A stretch of 64,000 nucleotides of DNA from Scylla paramamosain (Eukaryota; Arthropoda; Malacostraca; Decapoda; Portunidae): positions 186,001-250,000 of the forward strand of contig NW_026973739.1 in the NCBI RefSeq assembly GCF_035594125.1, in the 5' to 3' direction. The notes under the pieces were generated by a model. That model was given only the letters and a program-made list of their open reading frames with translations. It searched no databases and was not told the origin of the DNA. A program made the position numbers and the translations under genes. Below, in pieces: positions 25,215 to 39,553 of the stretch; positions within the stretch are counted from its first letter, which is position 1; every line of letters begins with the position of its first letter.

Positions 25215-26560
25215 TTATGAATGCAAAAAAGGTGAAGTTAAAAATTTCTGTTGTACCCAATGAACCTTGTATTAAGACCAATCATTTACTTCAGAGGCAG
25301 AGGACGGAGGTGTATGAACTGCTGGAAGAATTTATAGAGAGATTTTTGCAGATATCCCTAAACACAGTCCTGTTGTTCTGTATGAGGTTCGGTTGGTGGA
25401 AGGTGCTGTTCCTATCAAACAGTTGCCCTATCGTGTGTCTCCTGACAAGTGACAGATCCTGAAAGAAGAAGTCCATTTCCTGCTTCAACATGGTCTAGTA
25501 GAACCAAACAATAGTGAGTAGGACCCCCCATGTACGAGTATACTTGTGGGCCTGATGGAAGTTTTCGCTTGTGCACAGGCTGTCGGAAGGTAAATCAGGT
25601 CACCCGAGCAGTTTTCCAGTACCTCGCATCAACGACATCATAGACTCAGTGGAGAATGCTGCTTACGTCATGAAGCTGGATCTTCTTAAGTGTTATTACG
25701 AAATACCCTTTCCAGAAGAGGCCAAGAGGATATCTGCCTTTGTGACTCCTGACGGCCTCTACCAGTACACTGCCCTTCCCTTTGGGATACGGAATGCCCC
25801 AGCAGTCTTCCTGAGGATAAAGTCAGTAGATACAACAGGCCTTGAAGGGATGAGCGTATACCTGGATGATCTAGTCGTATACTCCTCTTCCTGGCCTCAA
25901 CATCTTGCAGCAATGAAAGCCCTCCTTCAACGTCTATCAGATGCCAAACTTATAATGAATTTAACCAAGAGTGAACGTCCTGGGACATGAAGTGGGTGGA
26001 GGAATCGTCGCACCTGTTATAGCCAAGGTGGATGCTATCTGTAACCTACCCGTACCAAGCAATCGGAAAGCCATACGACGATTTTTTGGGATGGCTGGCT
26101 ATTATCGACAATTCTGCCTGAACTTCTCGATAGTTGCTGCTCCACTCACAGATCTTCTCAACCCTCACAAGAAGTTTGTGTGGTCGCCTGCATGTCATAC
26201 GGCATTTGATAGCATCTGCTATCTACTGGTTACAACGCCAGTCCTGCGATTACCTGATTTTCATCGTCCATTCCAAGTACAAGTGGACGGAAGTGATGTT
26301 GGTGCTGGTGCTGTACTGTTACAGACTGATGACAATAACATAATACATCATATATGTTACACATCAACAAAGTTGAAATCTTACCAAAAAAATTACAGCA
26401 CTATAGAAAAAGAAGCTGTCGCCTTACTGATGGCCTTAGAAAAGTTTGACATATATTTTGGTAACAATAATCAGAAATTCATAGTGTACAGTGACCATAA
26501 TCCACTGCAATTTGTGTCTCGCATGAAGAATAAAAAAAACAGCATCTGACTAGGTGATGC
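25215..26560 (+). pseudogene. Reverse transcriptase and RNase H (Ty3/Gypsy type)
   Basis: The RT starts around 25340 (KQLPYRVSPDK near 25420). The frame at 25571-25990 carries MKLDLLKCYYEIPFPEEAKR, LPFGIRNAPAVF and the catalytic YLDDLVVYS (near 25860). After a frameshift near 25975 the thumb/connection has PVPSNRKAIRRFFGMAGYYR. RNase H follows with FQVQVDGSDVGAGAVL, TIEKEAVALL and YSDHNPLQF, ending near 26549. Stops near 25450 and 25522 and the frameshift make it inactive. No chromodomain is seen downstream. Confidence 0.88.
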
Positions 26561-26686
26561 TTAACGTAACAGTCTTAAAATATGGAAATAAAATACATAA
26601 AAGGTAAAAATAACCTTAATGTGGATGCATTGTCACATGCTCCTGACTAACGAAAAAAGCAGTGTTTTAATTTTAATGGTGGGTGT

Positions 26687-27405
26687 GTGATAGGGAACTA
26701 TCTTAAGACTTACTGTAAATATAATTATAATTTTCGAGATACCAGGTAACTGCCCTTAGAGGAAAGTAACAATTAATTCTGGGTAATGACTTTTATTGTG
26801 TTTAGTGGGGAACTACTGTGGTGAAATTTATTTGGTGTATTTAATATGGGAATTAGAAACTTTGATGTCTACTTGGTACACCTGACGGTTTTGGCTGGCA
26901 GAAGCAGATCGAGACTGGTTGTTGTGGTGCAGAATGTGCTCCCCGCACCGAGGACAGAACTTACTCTAAGGTGTTGTATGTTAAGTTTGCTTAAATGTAG
27001 GATTTTATTTTTTTTTCTATCTAAAGTTATTTAGCATTTTGTGTACTTGTAACTGGATTAGGTATATTGGTGGTAAATTGTTTTACTTAAGTTGTATTTG
27101 TAAAGTCTATTGGCGGTTGGTGATATTAGATTTAGGCGTGACTCCGTGAATTGCGAGTAATGGTGATGGTGTTTTATGTTTTTCCACGTATTAGGTTAAG
27201 GATATTAGATGTAAGTGTTCTCTATACATTTAATTATACAAAAAAAAAAAAAAACTCACGTTTGTTGTATTCTCTCCTGAGTTTTACTGAAATAATGAGG
27301 ATTGGAGTGCGAGCCGAACCTAGGGAAAAATTTTGTTTGGTTTCGTGTCTGTGCACCATACACAGTCCACCCTCGCCTCCTACTTTGCTGGAGGAGTGAT
27401 GGCAT

Positions 27406-27408
<3 letters not shown>
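26687..27408 (+). repeat. 3' LTR of the Gmr1-type element
   Basis: Starts near TGTGATAGGGAACTATC after a G-rich polypurine-like GGTGGGTG, and ends CTGGAGGAGTGATGGCATAAC, matching the surviving 5' LTR end. The start is inferred because the 5' LTR counterpart is lost. An A-run at 27240 and (AT)n immediately after the end are present. Confidence 0.65.

Positions 27409-27411
<3 letters not shown>

Positions 27412-27497
<86 letters not shown>
27412..27497. repeat. (AT)n microsatellite
   Basis: About 43 AT units followed by a short (AC)n, directly after the 3' LTR. Confidence 0.97.
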
Positions 27498-27504
<7 letters not shown>

Positions 27505-27654
27505 CACACACATTACAGCTAAACTATAAATACATTTTGATATGGGTTTGTTGCAAATGTATTTTTTTTAGAATATTTACTTATGTGTTTCTTTTCCCTA
27601 AAAAAATAAGTTTGAGAACGAAAAGAGTAAAATTAGATGATTTGTAAGATGCCG

Positions 27655-27723
27655 CTGAGAAAACTTTTCAAATGTTAAATGCATTGCTAATACCTTAACC
27701 CGTGCACCGACGACACACACACA

Positions 27724-27820
<97 letters not shown>

Positions 27821-27858
27821 ATCATTATGAGTATTATTATTACTGTTATCATAACCAC

Positions 27859-27924
<66 letters not shown>

Positions 27925-27932
27925 CTTTATTA

Positions 27933-27991
<59 letters not shown>

Positions 27992-28213
27992 TATATCTTG
28001 TTTTTATTATTAGTATGCTTCTTCTCATAAAACTTCGTTTAGAAAACTTTTCAAATGTGCAGCCTGTCGCTGATACCCGAGAACGCACAGACACATGCAC
28101 ACTCATTATTGCTGTGTTGTTGTTGCTGGTGCTACTATTTTTATTGTCAAATATGCTTCTTAGTCTTCTCTTCTTCCTTTTTTTTTTTTTTTCCTAGATG
28201 TTATTGTTGGTGC

Positions 28214-28248
<35 letters not shown>

Positions 28249-28251
28249 TAA

Positions 28252-28311
<60 letters not shown>

Positions 28312-28325
28312 TAATAATAATAATA

Positions 28326-28375
<50 letters not shown>

Positions 28376-28785
28376 TATTGTTATTATCTTTACTTCTCCT
28401 TCTATCCTTATTATTACTTTATTTTTATTGTATTATTGTCACCATTCTGTTTCTTATTAGTTATTATTATTATAATTATTCCTCAATCTTCTCTATGCTC
28501 TTATTATTCTGCTTCTTCTTCGTCTTCATCATCATTATCATCATCATCATCATCATCATCATCTTCTTCTTCTTCTTCTTCTTCTTCTTCTTCTTCTTCT
28601 TCTTCTTCTTCTTCTTCTTCTTCTTCTTCTTCTTCTTCTTCTTCTTCTTCTTCTTCTTCTTCTTCTTCTTCTTCTTCTTCTTCTTCTTCTTCTTCTTCTT
28701 CTTCTTCTTCTTCTTCTTCTTCTTCTTCTTCTTCTTCTTCTTTCTCTTCTACCTTTTTTCTTCTTTATTATTATTATTGTCATTA

Positions 28786-28860
<75 letters not shown>

Positions 28861-28943
28861 TTTATTATTATCACCATCATTCCAAAACGTCGTTTATGTA
28901 GAATCCTTGCTGATGGCCCAGCACGTGCCGCGATGATACACAT

Positions 28944-28999
<56 letters not shown>
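27655..28999. repeat. Compound microsatellite field with diverged unit repeats
   Basis: Contains (AC)n 27713-27818, (ATT)n 27860-27990, (AAT)n/(ATT)n 28217-28370, (TTC)n 28560-28742, (ATT)n 28765-28860 and (AC)n 28946-28999. Two unique spacers (27655-27710 and 28030-28105) share GAAAACTTTTCAAATG and a similar continuation into GCTRATACC; a third (28880-28945) looks distantly related. The field may be a diverged tandem array of a unit that includes its microsatellites. The Ser-, Phe-, Asn- and Arg-runs encoded here are artefacts. Confidence 0.85.
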
Positions 29000-29000
<1 letters not shown>

Positions 29001-29588
29001 GTCTTGACTTCACACGGGAAGGACGTGTGACCTTGGGCGTTCTTGAGCAGCCTCGGCCAGCATGTTGGCCTTCCCTGCCCCCTAGTGATAGTGACCTCAG
29101 TTTTTTTCTCTTTTCAACTTTTAGCTTTTAGTTTTAGGCTCGCCCTGGTGGGACTGTTGTACTTGTGAACACATTTAGCGAGTGCGTGTCGACACATAAA
29201 GAATAATGAGTGCTTCAGTACAAACGTATGAAAGCAACTACCTCCTGCGTCGTAGGCGATGATCCGGTTACTTTGAAGTGCCGCGTATGTGGTATAGTCT
29301 TCCCTCCCTCCTTTTAATGAATGCGACGTCTCTGACAAACAAGATGGACGAGTTGAATGTGACGGTGAGTTCTACTGGTGCAGACATTGTGGCCGTTATT
29401 GAGGCGTGGCCGTGGGGAAAGGCCGTTTTCTGCCGCTCTGCCCTCAACCCCTCACACCTCCCAGTCGATATTCCTGCCGGTGTGGAGGCCCTATGGTTGA
29501 GAGCTACGCCTCCCTGCCATCCCAGCAACACAGCCTCCATCATCGTGTACGTCGTGTACACGAGCCGCCACGAGCCGCCACAGCACAG
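29000..29588 (+). mobile_element. Family B copy B2, part 1 of 2
   Basis: Starts CCGTCTTGACTTCACACGGG after (AC)n, exactly like copy B1. Start codon at 29206 (MSASVQTYESNYLLRRRR). Compared with B1 it lacks roughly 100 bp after the Arg-rich start and another segment after EAWP. It stops at CCACAGCACAG, where full-length family A copy A2 is inserted on the opposite strand, and resumes at 32901. Confidence 0.85.
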
Positions 29589-32500
29589 TTTTTTTTTTTT
29601 TTTCATGTAGGAAGGACACTGGCCAAGGGCAACAAAAATCAAATAAAAAAAATATGCCCACTGAAATGCCAGTCCTACAAAAAGGGTCAAAGCAGTGGTC
29701 AAAAATTTATGAATAAGTGTCTTGAAACCTTCCTCTTGAAGGAATTCAAGTCATAGGAAGGTGGAAATACAGAAGTAGGCAGGGAGTTCCAGAGTTTACC
29801 AGAGAAAGGGATGAATGATTGAGAATACTGGTTAACTCTTGCATTAGAGAGGTGGACAGAATAGGGGTGAGAGAAAGAAGAAAGTCTTGTGCAGCGAGAC
29901 CACGGAAGGAGGGGAGGCAGTTAGCAACATCAGAAGAGCAGTTAGCATGAAAATAGCGTTAGAAAGACAGCTAGATATGTAACATTACGGCGATGAGAGA
30001 GAGAGGCTGAAGACAGTCAGTTAGAGGAGAGGAGTTGATGAGACAAAACTTTTTGATTCCACCCTGTCTAGAAGAGCAGCATGAGTGGAACCCTCCCAGA
30101 CATGTGAAGCATACTCCATACATGGACGGATAAGGCCCTTGTACAGAGCTAGCAGCTGGGGGGGTAAGAAAAACTGGCGGAGACGTCTCAGAACGCGTAA
30201 CTTCATAAACGCTGTTTTTAGCTAGAGATGAGATGTGAAGTTTCCAGTTCAGATTGTAAGTAAAGGACAGACTGAGGATGTTCAGTTTAGAAGAGGGGGA
30301 CAGTTGAGTGTCATTGAAGAAGAGGGGATAGTTGTCTGGATCGTTGTGTCGAGTGGATAGATGGAGGAATTGAGTTTTGGAGCCATTGAACAATGACAAG
30401 TTTGCTCTGCCCCAATCAGAAATTTTAGAAAGATCAGAAGTCAAGCGTTCTGTGGCTTCCCTGCGTGATATGTTTACCTCCTGAAGGGTAGGACGTCTAT
30501 GAAAACACGTGGAAAAGTGCAGGGTGGTATCATCAGCGTAGGAGTGGATAGGACAAGAAGTTTGATTTAGAAGATCATTAATGAATAATAAGAAGAGAAT
30601 GGGTGACAGGAAAGAACCCTGAAGAACACCACTGTTAATAGATTTAGGAGAAGAACAGTGAACGTCTACCACAGCAGCAATAGAACGGTCAGAAAGGAAA
30701 CTTGAGATGAAGTTACAGAGAGAAGGATAGAAACCGTTAGGAGGGTAGTTTGGAAATCAAAGCTTTGTGCCAGACTCTATCAAAAGCTTTTGATATATCC
30801 AAGGCAACAGCAAAAGTTTCACCAAAATCTCTAAAAGAGGATGACCAAGACTCAGTAAGGAAAGCCAGATCACCTGTAGAGCGGCCTTGACGGAACCCAT
30901 ACTGGCGATCAGAGAGAAGATTGTGAAGTGATAGATGTTTAAGAATCTTCCTGTTGAAGATAGATTCAAAAACTTTAGATAGGCAGGAAATTAAAGCAAT
31001 AGGACGGTAGTTTGAAGGATTAGAACGGTCACCCTTTTTAGGAACAGGTTGAATGTAGGCTAACTTCCAGCAAGAAGGAAAGGTAGACGTTGACAAACAG
31101 AGCTGAAAGAGTTTGATTAGGCAAGGTGCAAGCACGGAGGCACAGTTTCGGAGAACAATAGGAGGGACCCCATCAGGTCCATAAGCCTTCCGAGGGTTTA
31201 GGCCAGCGAGGGCATGGAAAACATCATTGCGAAGAATTTTAATACATGGCATGAAGTAGTCAGAGGGTGGAGGAGAGGGAGAAACAAACCCAGAATCGTC
31301 CAAGGTAGAGTTTTTAGCAAAGGTTTGAGCGAAGAGTTCAGCTTTAGAAATAGATATGATAGCAATGGTGCCATCTTGTTGAAATAGAGGAGGGAAAGAA
31401 GAAGAAGCAAAGTTATTGGAGATATTTTTAGGTAGATGCCAGAAATCACAAGGGAAGTTAGATCTTGAAAGGTTTTGACATTTTCTATTAATGAAGGAGT
31501 TTTTGGCTAGTTGGAGAACAGACTTGACATGGTTCCGGGCAGAAATATAAAGTGCATGAGATTCTGGTGATGGAAGGCTTAATTACCTTTTGTGGGCCAC
31601 CTCTCTATCATGTATCGCACGAGAACAAGCTGTGTTAAACCAAGGTTTAGAAGGTTTAGGACGAGAAAAAGAGTGAGGAATGTATGCCTCCATGCCAGAC
31701 ACTATCACCTCTGTTATGCGCTCAGCACACAAAGGCGGGTCTCTAACACGGAAGCAGTAGTCATTCCAAGGAAAATCAACAAAATACCTCCTCAGTTCCC
31801 TCCAACTAGCAGAGGCAAAACGACAGAGGCACCTTCGCTTAGGGGGATCCTGAGGAGGGATTGTAGCGATAGGACAAGATAAAGATATGAGAATGTGATC
31901 CGAGGAGCCCAACGGAGAAGAAAGGGTGACAGCATAAGCAGAAGGATTAGAGGTCAGGAAAAGGTCAAGAATGTTGTGCGTATCTCCAAGACGGTCAGGA
32001 ATATGAGTAGGGTGTTGCACCAATTGCTCTAGATCTTGGAGGATAGCAAAGTTGTAGGCTAGTACACCAGGATGGTCAATGAAGGGAGAAGAAAGCCAAA
32101 GCTGGTGGTGAACATTGAAGTCTCCAAGAATGGAGATCTCTGCAAAAGGGAAGAGGGTCAGAATGTGTTCCACTTTGGAAGTTAAGTAGTCAAAGAATTT
32201 CTTATAGTCAGAGGAGTTAGGTGAGAGGTATACAGCACAGATTAATTTAGTATGAGAGTGATTCCGTAGTTGTAGCCAGATGGTGGAAAACTCGCAAGAT
32301 TCAAGAGCGTGGGCACGAGAGCAGGTTAAGTCATTGCGCACATAAACGCAGCATCCAGCTTTGGATAAAAAATGAGGATAGAGAAAGTAAGAGGGAACAG
32401 AAAAGGGGCTACTATCAGTTGCCTTAGACACCTGAGTTTCAGTGAGGAAAAGAAGATGAGGTTTAAAAGAGGAGAGGTGGTGTTCTACAGATTGAAAATT

Positions 32501-32900
32501 AGATCTTAGACCGCGAATGTTGCAGAAGTTAATGAAGAAAGTTTGAAGACGGGTTCAAGACACTTAGGGTCGTCGACAGAAAGGCAGTCCGACCTCGGGA
32601 CATTTATGGTCCCTTCCCCACATGGGGACTCCGAGGCTGGTGTAGGAGTCGCCATGATGATTTTAAAATTTTTGAATGAAGGGTGTGTGTGTTATTAGGT
32701 GCTTGTAGTTTTGTGTTGAGGAAGAGAGTTGTCTTTAGAGGGCAGGCTGTGACTGCCCCCTTGTGTTGTGACACACAAAGGGAAACGTTCAGTGAGGTCA
32801 CAGCTGGGTTTAATGATAAGTTCACAGCACCCCCTGAACAGTGCTTTAGACCTCACTGGGAGTAGTTATCGTTTCGGCAGGTGTCTACTGTCTCCTCCTC
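29589..32900 (-). mobile_element. Family A non-LTR retrotransposon, copy A2, full length, inside B2
   Basis: A complete minus-strand copy with a 15-base T-run (the A-tail) at 29589-29603 and the full leader ending at about 32900. The start codon is at about 32655 (MATPTPASESP). Family B sequence is continuous across it, which fixes both ends. I see no clear target duplication. It is among the least decayed family A copies. Confidence 0.9.
29680..32655 (-). pseudogene. Family A endonuclease-reverse transcriptase ORF in A2, lightly broken
   Basis: The endonuclease frame at 31583-32431 is open for 282 residues, with [16 protein letters not shown] nearby, [36 protein letters not shown] (the metal-binding GDFN) and [13 protein letters not shown] (the SDH motif). 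The RT frame at 30737-31303 carries NPRKAYGPDGVPP, KKGDRSNPSNYRPIALIS, YGFRQGRSTGD and VALDISKAFDRVWHK. The frame at 29971-30672 has SYADDTTLHFST (catalytic YADD). The C-terminus has LYKGLIRPCMEYASHVW. Frameshifts lie near 32550, 31460, 30740 and 30040. One protein should supply target nicking and reverse transcription. Confidence 0.87.
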
Positions 32901-35267
32901 TTACTCACCACTCACATCATTGACACTGCTGATGCCCTGAGGATGAGTTATCCTGCCGCCAAGCTGGTCATCTGTGGGGACTTTAACAGATTAGATATCA
33001 GCGATATCCTACACCAGCTACACCTCACCCAGGTCGTGGACTTCCCCACCCACCAGCAAGCCATCTTCGACCTTATACTGACAGACCTGGGCCAGCAGTA
33101 TTCGCCCCCCAAGCCGCTGCCTCCCATGGGACGGAGCACCCACCTCTCCATACTGTGGACACCCACACCCAATACCTCGATCCCCTGGTCAGGTGTCAGC
33201 AGGACCCACCGCCCCATGTCTGACTCAGCCATGAAAGAGTTTGGGCAGTGGGTGACACAACATCCGTGGACCGAGGTGCTGGATGTGGAGGACATCCACT
33301 TAAAATGGCAAAATTACATCGCCATCACCACAGAAGCCTTCCACCGCTACTTCCCAGGCAAGAGCGTCACAGCGCACCTGTCTGATGCCCCCGCATTAAA
33401 AGACTCATGCGTTAGCGGACCTGGGCGTTCCACTCCTGCCCTGTCCTATACAGGAAACTAAGAAACAGAGTGATCAGGGAGATTAAGGCTGCCAAGGCAA
33501 GCTATTACCCAGACAAGATACACCACCTCAAGCTGGCCAACAACAGACAGTAGTACACTAAGATTAAAGCTTTGTGTGGCCTACAAAAGCACACTTCATC
33601 TCTTCCTTGCACCTCACACCTTCCTGCTAATCTCGTGGCTCAGGAGATGAACGATCACTTTGCTGCTATATGTCAAACCTTTCCTCCCTTCCACACCACT
33701 CCGCTTCCTGCCTATCTTCCCGCTCCCTCCCCTCTCCCCATTGTCGAGGCGGTAGATGTTTTTAAGAGAATACTCAAATTCAAACCAAGATCCACCACAC
33801 CCACTGACCTTCCTACAAAAATTTACAAAGAGTTTGCTTTAGAGCTAGCAACACCGCTATGCTCCATAATAAACGCCTCTCTCTCTCCCAACACTCTTGC
33901 CCCGCGGACTGGAAGACATCTTGCGTCACCCCCATCCCCAAAACTTCCAGTCCACAGTTACTCGATGACCTCAGGCCAGTCTCTATCACCCCCATCCGTA
34001 GCCTTATTTGTGAAGATTTTGTGTATGATTGGGCCTACATCAAAATTTGTAATACCCTGGATATCAGACAGTTTGGAAATATTAAAGCCACCTCCACCTC
34101 CCATTACCTGACCAGCTTCCTTGAATTCATCCACAGCTACCTGGACAAGCGAAACACCTCCCTAGCTGTTGCTTTTGTGGACTTAAAAAAAGCCTTTGAT
34201 CTTTTTGATGACCCTGTTGTCATCAGCAAGGCAATAAGTCTGGGTCTCCTTCCTAACCTGGTAGCGTGGCTAGCCGACTTCCTCACAGGGAGGCGTCAGG
34301 CCGTTCGCTATCAGGGCTCTGTCTCTAATTTCCAACAGCTGACATGTGGGGTCCCCCAGGGGACCAAGACCAGTATGTTTCCTCCTCCTCATTAACGACG
34401 CCCTCACTGACACCCCTCATCGCTGGAAGTATGTGGACGACTGCACCTTGGGCGTCCCAGTTTCCACCAAGAACCCGGACTACTCGACACTGCAAGTAAT
34501 TCTGGAGCGACTGCAGACGTGGACAGAGGAGAGCAGGATGACCATCAACCACAGCAAAACTGTGGTGATGCATTTCTGTACCTTCTCTGTACCAGTGCCC
34601 CCTCCCCAGCTCACAGTGGGCCCTCACCCCCTCCAGGTGCTCCGATGTGCCAAGCTTCTCGGAGTCAAGGTGGACGACCAGCTGACCTGGAAGCAGCATA
34701 TCGCCAACACCGTAATATCAGCTACCTAGAGGTTGTACATGTTGCGCAGACTCAGGTCGCTGGGGACGCCGACATACGAATTAAGGGGGTTGTACCTCAC
34801 CTTCATCATCTCGAAACTCATGTACGCCTCCCCAGCGTAGTCCTCTTCCCTCACACACACTCAACAGCTACAGCTGGAGAGTGTACAGAAAAGCGCGTGC
34901 AGGGTCATCCTTGGTCCAGCCTACACCATCTATGAAGAAGCCCTGACCACCCTAAGTCTGTCCAGACTATCCACCAGACACCGAGAAGCTCTGGAAAAGT
35001 TTGGAAGGGGACTACTGCATCATCCATGTCTCAGACACATGCTGCCGCCTGATGTGCCTCGTCCGGTCCGTGCCACCAGACACCACAAGATAACGCCCCT
35101 AAAGGCGCCGCGCACGGGCCTATACAGACCCAGCACGATTCCCACCATGGTGCGAGCCATCAATCAATAGTCCCTTCTAGATTAGACTTACCTTTAGGAT
35201 TAATGTTAAGTATTTCCCCACACTAACTGTATATTTTCAGTTTGTTAACTGCCTAAATAATAAACCG
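32901..35267 (+). mobile_element. Family B copy B2, part 2 of 2
   Basis: Continues B2 from TTACTCACCACTCACATC. Segments: CGDFNRLDISDILHQLHL near 32980, RSTHLSILW near 33140, the linker near 33300-33900, the motif A region VAFVDLKKAFDLFDD near 34165 (B1 has DFKKAFD), CGVPQGTK near 34345, KYVDDCTLG near 34425, and the C-terminus to 35168 ending TIPTMVRAINQ-like. Breaks include a deletion near 33390, TAG at 33550 (TGG in B1), a frameshift near 34375, TAG near 34726 and others. AATAAACCG at 35259 precedes the (ATT)n tail. Confidence 0.87.

Positions 35268-35342
<75 letters not shown>
35268..35342. repeat. (ATT)n tail of B2
   Basis: About 25 ATT units right after the AATAAACCG 3' end of family B. 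B1 ends in the same short repeat, so the tail is part of the family's 3' end. Confidence 0.95.
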
Positions 35343-35821
35343 GTTATTATTACATTATTGTTATTATTGTCGTTGTTATTATTGTCCTCATGTTCATACA
35401 GAGTGGAAAGAAACCAACATTGCTGAGAAGGCTCAGCTACATGTTTTTTTTTTTTTTTTCATCTATGACCAGCCAGTCTGTCTATGCAGAATGTCCGCAG
35501 TGACCCCAACCAAGACATGCCAAAACGTTTGGCGCTCGTCATGTACTGGTTGGGTGCAGCGCCACTATATGCAGCCCCTTCCTACCCCACTACCCACTGC
35601 TACTGCCAAAAGGACAAAAGGACTATCATGGTCAGCACCCCATCTTTTTTTTTTTTTTTTATCTATTTCTGCATCGTCTTATCGCTGACTCTTGCCCACC
35701 TGCACTTTCCAGCAGCAGGTAATCGCCATCATCAGCAGGATATTTTCCTCCGCTCAGTTCTTCCTTAGGTCGGGTCTCAGAAAGCAGAAACCTCTCGGAG
35801 GCTTATCTCTCTCTCTGTCTC

Positions 35822-35876
<55 letters not shown>

Positions 35877-36110
35877 TTTAAACAAAAATTTACATCAGGC
35901 TTAAAACAACACGTTTTTTATGCTGTTATTTGAAAAGCCTATACTTAAATGTAAAGATGAAAATATATACACAAGCGAACTCATCCTACTATATATATAT
36001 ACACATGATTAACACAGCACTAGTGTGGGAGTTTGTGTTTTACGCCACCTGTGTGCAGCCACTTTCACTTGCTGGAGTGTCATTGTCCGTGTATCACTCG
36101 TGGCTGCCGT
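35343..36110. other. Intergenic with T-runs and a (CT)n array
   Basis: T-runs at 35444-35459 and 35645-35659 and (CT)n at 35807-35868. The short frames between them have no recognisable domain. Confidence 0.5.
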
Positions 36111-36119
36111 AAACACATT

Positions 36120-37068
<949 letters not shown>

Positions 37069-37210
37069 GGGAGTCCTCACAGCTACCTACCTCCAGAATC
37101 ATTCTCAGGCCATCATCCATAATTAAGCCTTGCACCGAGTCACGTAGGTGGTGACTTCGTAAAACTACCCCAGTCTGTGGCAGTTGGGTAAGGGTTAGGA
37201 ATCTGTGGTC

Positions 37211-37337
<127 letters not shown>

Positions 37338-37494
37338 TAAAAATGTACATAAAAATAAAGACATGCATACATACATACATACATACATAGAGATGATACA
37401 TGTACAGACATAGATATATACATAGATGGGTAAAAAAATAAGTAGATAAATAGATAAAAAGAGAGATCGGTAGATAGATAGACAAATATATATA

Positions 37495-37642
<148 letters not shown>

Positions 37643-37672
37643 AATTTAGCCAAAAGTACAGTATTACAATGA

Positions 37673-38329
<657 letters not shown>

Positions 38330-38510
38330 CGCCATCAGGTTGAAATAAAGGAGGGAAAAATGAAAAAGTCAAGTTACTGGAGATGTTTTTTGGCTGAGTT
38401 TCAAAATAAATACATAAATAAATAAATAAATAAATAAAATAAATAGATACAAAATAAAATAAATAAATAAATAGTTAGAGCTTGAAAGATTTTGATATTT
38501 TACCTTAGGG
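38330..38510 (-). mobile_element. Small family A remnant
   Basis: CAGGTTGAAATAAAGGAGGG at 38336 and GAGCTTGAAAGATTTTGA near 38478 match the inverse of the region between endonuclease and RT in family A (as at 49900-50010), separated here by AAAT repeats. Confidence 0.7.
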
Positions 38511-38623
38511 AAGTATTTGCTTATCTTTAAGTTCTTAAGTATGGATTTTCTCCCAAACTTAAGATTCTGGTCGGAGTCATCGACTTAAACTTTGGCATGC
38601 TGTTTTCCTGTTTTCTCTTGCAG

Positions 38624-38832
38624 TTGGGCACAATTACTTACTACCTTTATTACCTGGATTTACAGCGATGGTCTCATGATCTACATCATAGGGATCTTCA
38701 AGGGCCCCGTGGTGGGCACGCTTGGCTGGCGCAAGGTTGCAGTTGTGATGGGCTTTGTGAACAGTCTTGCTCAGGTCATGTCTGCTTTGGCAACCACGGA
38801 CATCTTCCTCTTCTTTACTTTACTAGTGAAAG
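38624..38832 (+). CDS. Single exon of a monocarboxylate-transporter-like (SLC16/MFS) gene
   Basis: A TTTTCTCTTGCAG acceptor at 38611-38623 and a donor at 38833 (AAAG/GTGCAC) bound an open frame whose protein is strongly hydrophobic. It contains FITWIYSDGLMIYIIGIFKG, then GTLGWRKVAVVMGFVNSLAQ and ALATTDIFLFF. The pattern of one membrane helix, a Gly-Trp-Arg-Lys loop (the MFS loop 2/3 Gly-x-Arg signature region) and the next helix fits the N-terminal half of SLC16-type plasma-membrane carriers. Entry is at codon position 3 and exit after position 1. No neighbouring exon is recognisable in the window, so the gene may extend outside it or be interrupted by repeats. A stranded exon is possible, but no stop or frameshift is visible. 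Confidence 0.5.
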
Positions 38833-38895
38833 GTGCACTCTGCCAGGAACTGGTGCTCCTTACACTGATAATGAATTTTCATTAAGTTTTCATAT

Positions 38896-39059
<164 letters not shown>

Positions 39060-39069
39060 ACACCAATAA

Positions 39070-39553
39070 AATTGGATTGAATGAGCTCGAGCACGTTAGT
39101 TGGACTCGCCTGCGAATATGAGGACACAGCCTGGCAGTGGAGGAGGATCGGTGGAGCAGGCGTGGTAGAGGTCGCTTGCCCATGGAGGAACGACTATGCT
39201 TCTGTGGGCAGGTACACGTTATTGAACATTGTCCTCGTACCACAGCCTTGCATCACCAGTTTGGTATTACCACCATGGAAAATCTGTTTATTGAAAGGAA
39301 AGTTTATATTACTGTCACATCACATCACATCTCTCATGCTGTTTTGGATAAATACGTGTAATCATATATGGATTGTTTTATGCTTGTTTCTGGGTTTTAT
39401 CTAAAAGTGTAATATCTCACCTTAGTAATTGATAATGAGAATGGCTATGTCGCCACATACGCATACTTAAACTGTTATAACTGGACCATTTATATATTAT
39501 GCATAGTCTCATGTAGTCAGGTTTCTGGCCAATAAAGTATATGTTTATCTAAA

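Larger units (their letters stand above)
21871..27408 (+). mobile_element. Ty3/Gypsy element of Gmr1 type, decayed
   Basis: A plus-strand LTR retrotransposon with remnants in the order gag, protease, integrase, RT, RNase H. Integrase before RT is the Ty1/copia order, but RT and RNase H motifs are Ty3/Gypsy-like; this combination defines the Gmr1 clade. The 3' LTR is about 720 bp. Only the last roughly 30-50 bp of the 5' LTR survive, followed by a primer-binding-like TGGGGACCTGTCCGGGG at 21916. Stops and frameshifts occur in every gene. Confidence 0.82.

Noticed and set aside
28055..29007. 293- and 209-residue ORFs with Asn, Tyr, Ser or Phe runs and the antisense poly-Arg frame
   Set aside because: Direct translations of (AAT)n, (TTC)n and related arrays.
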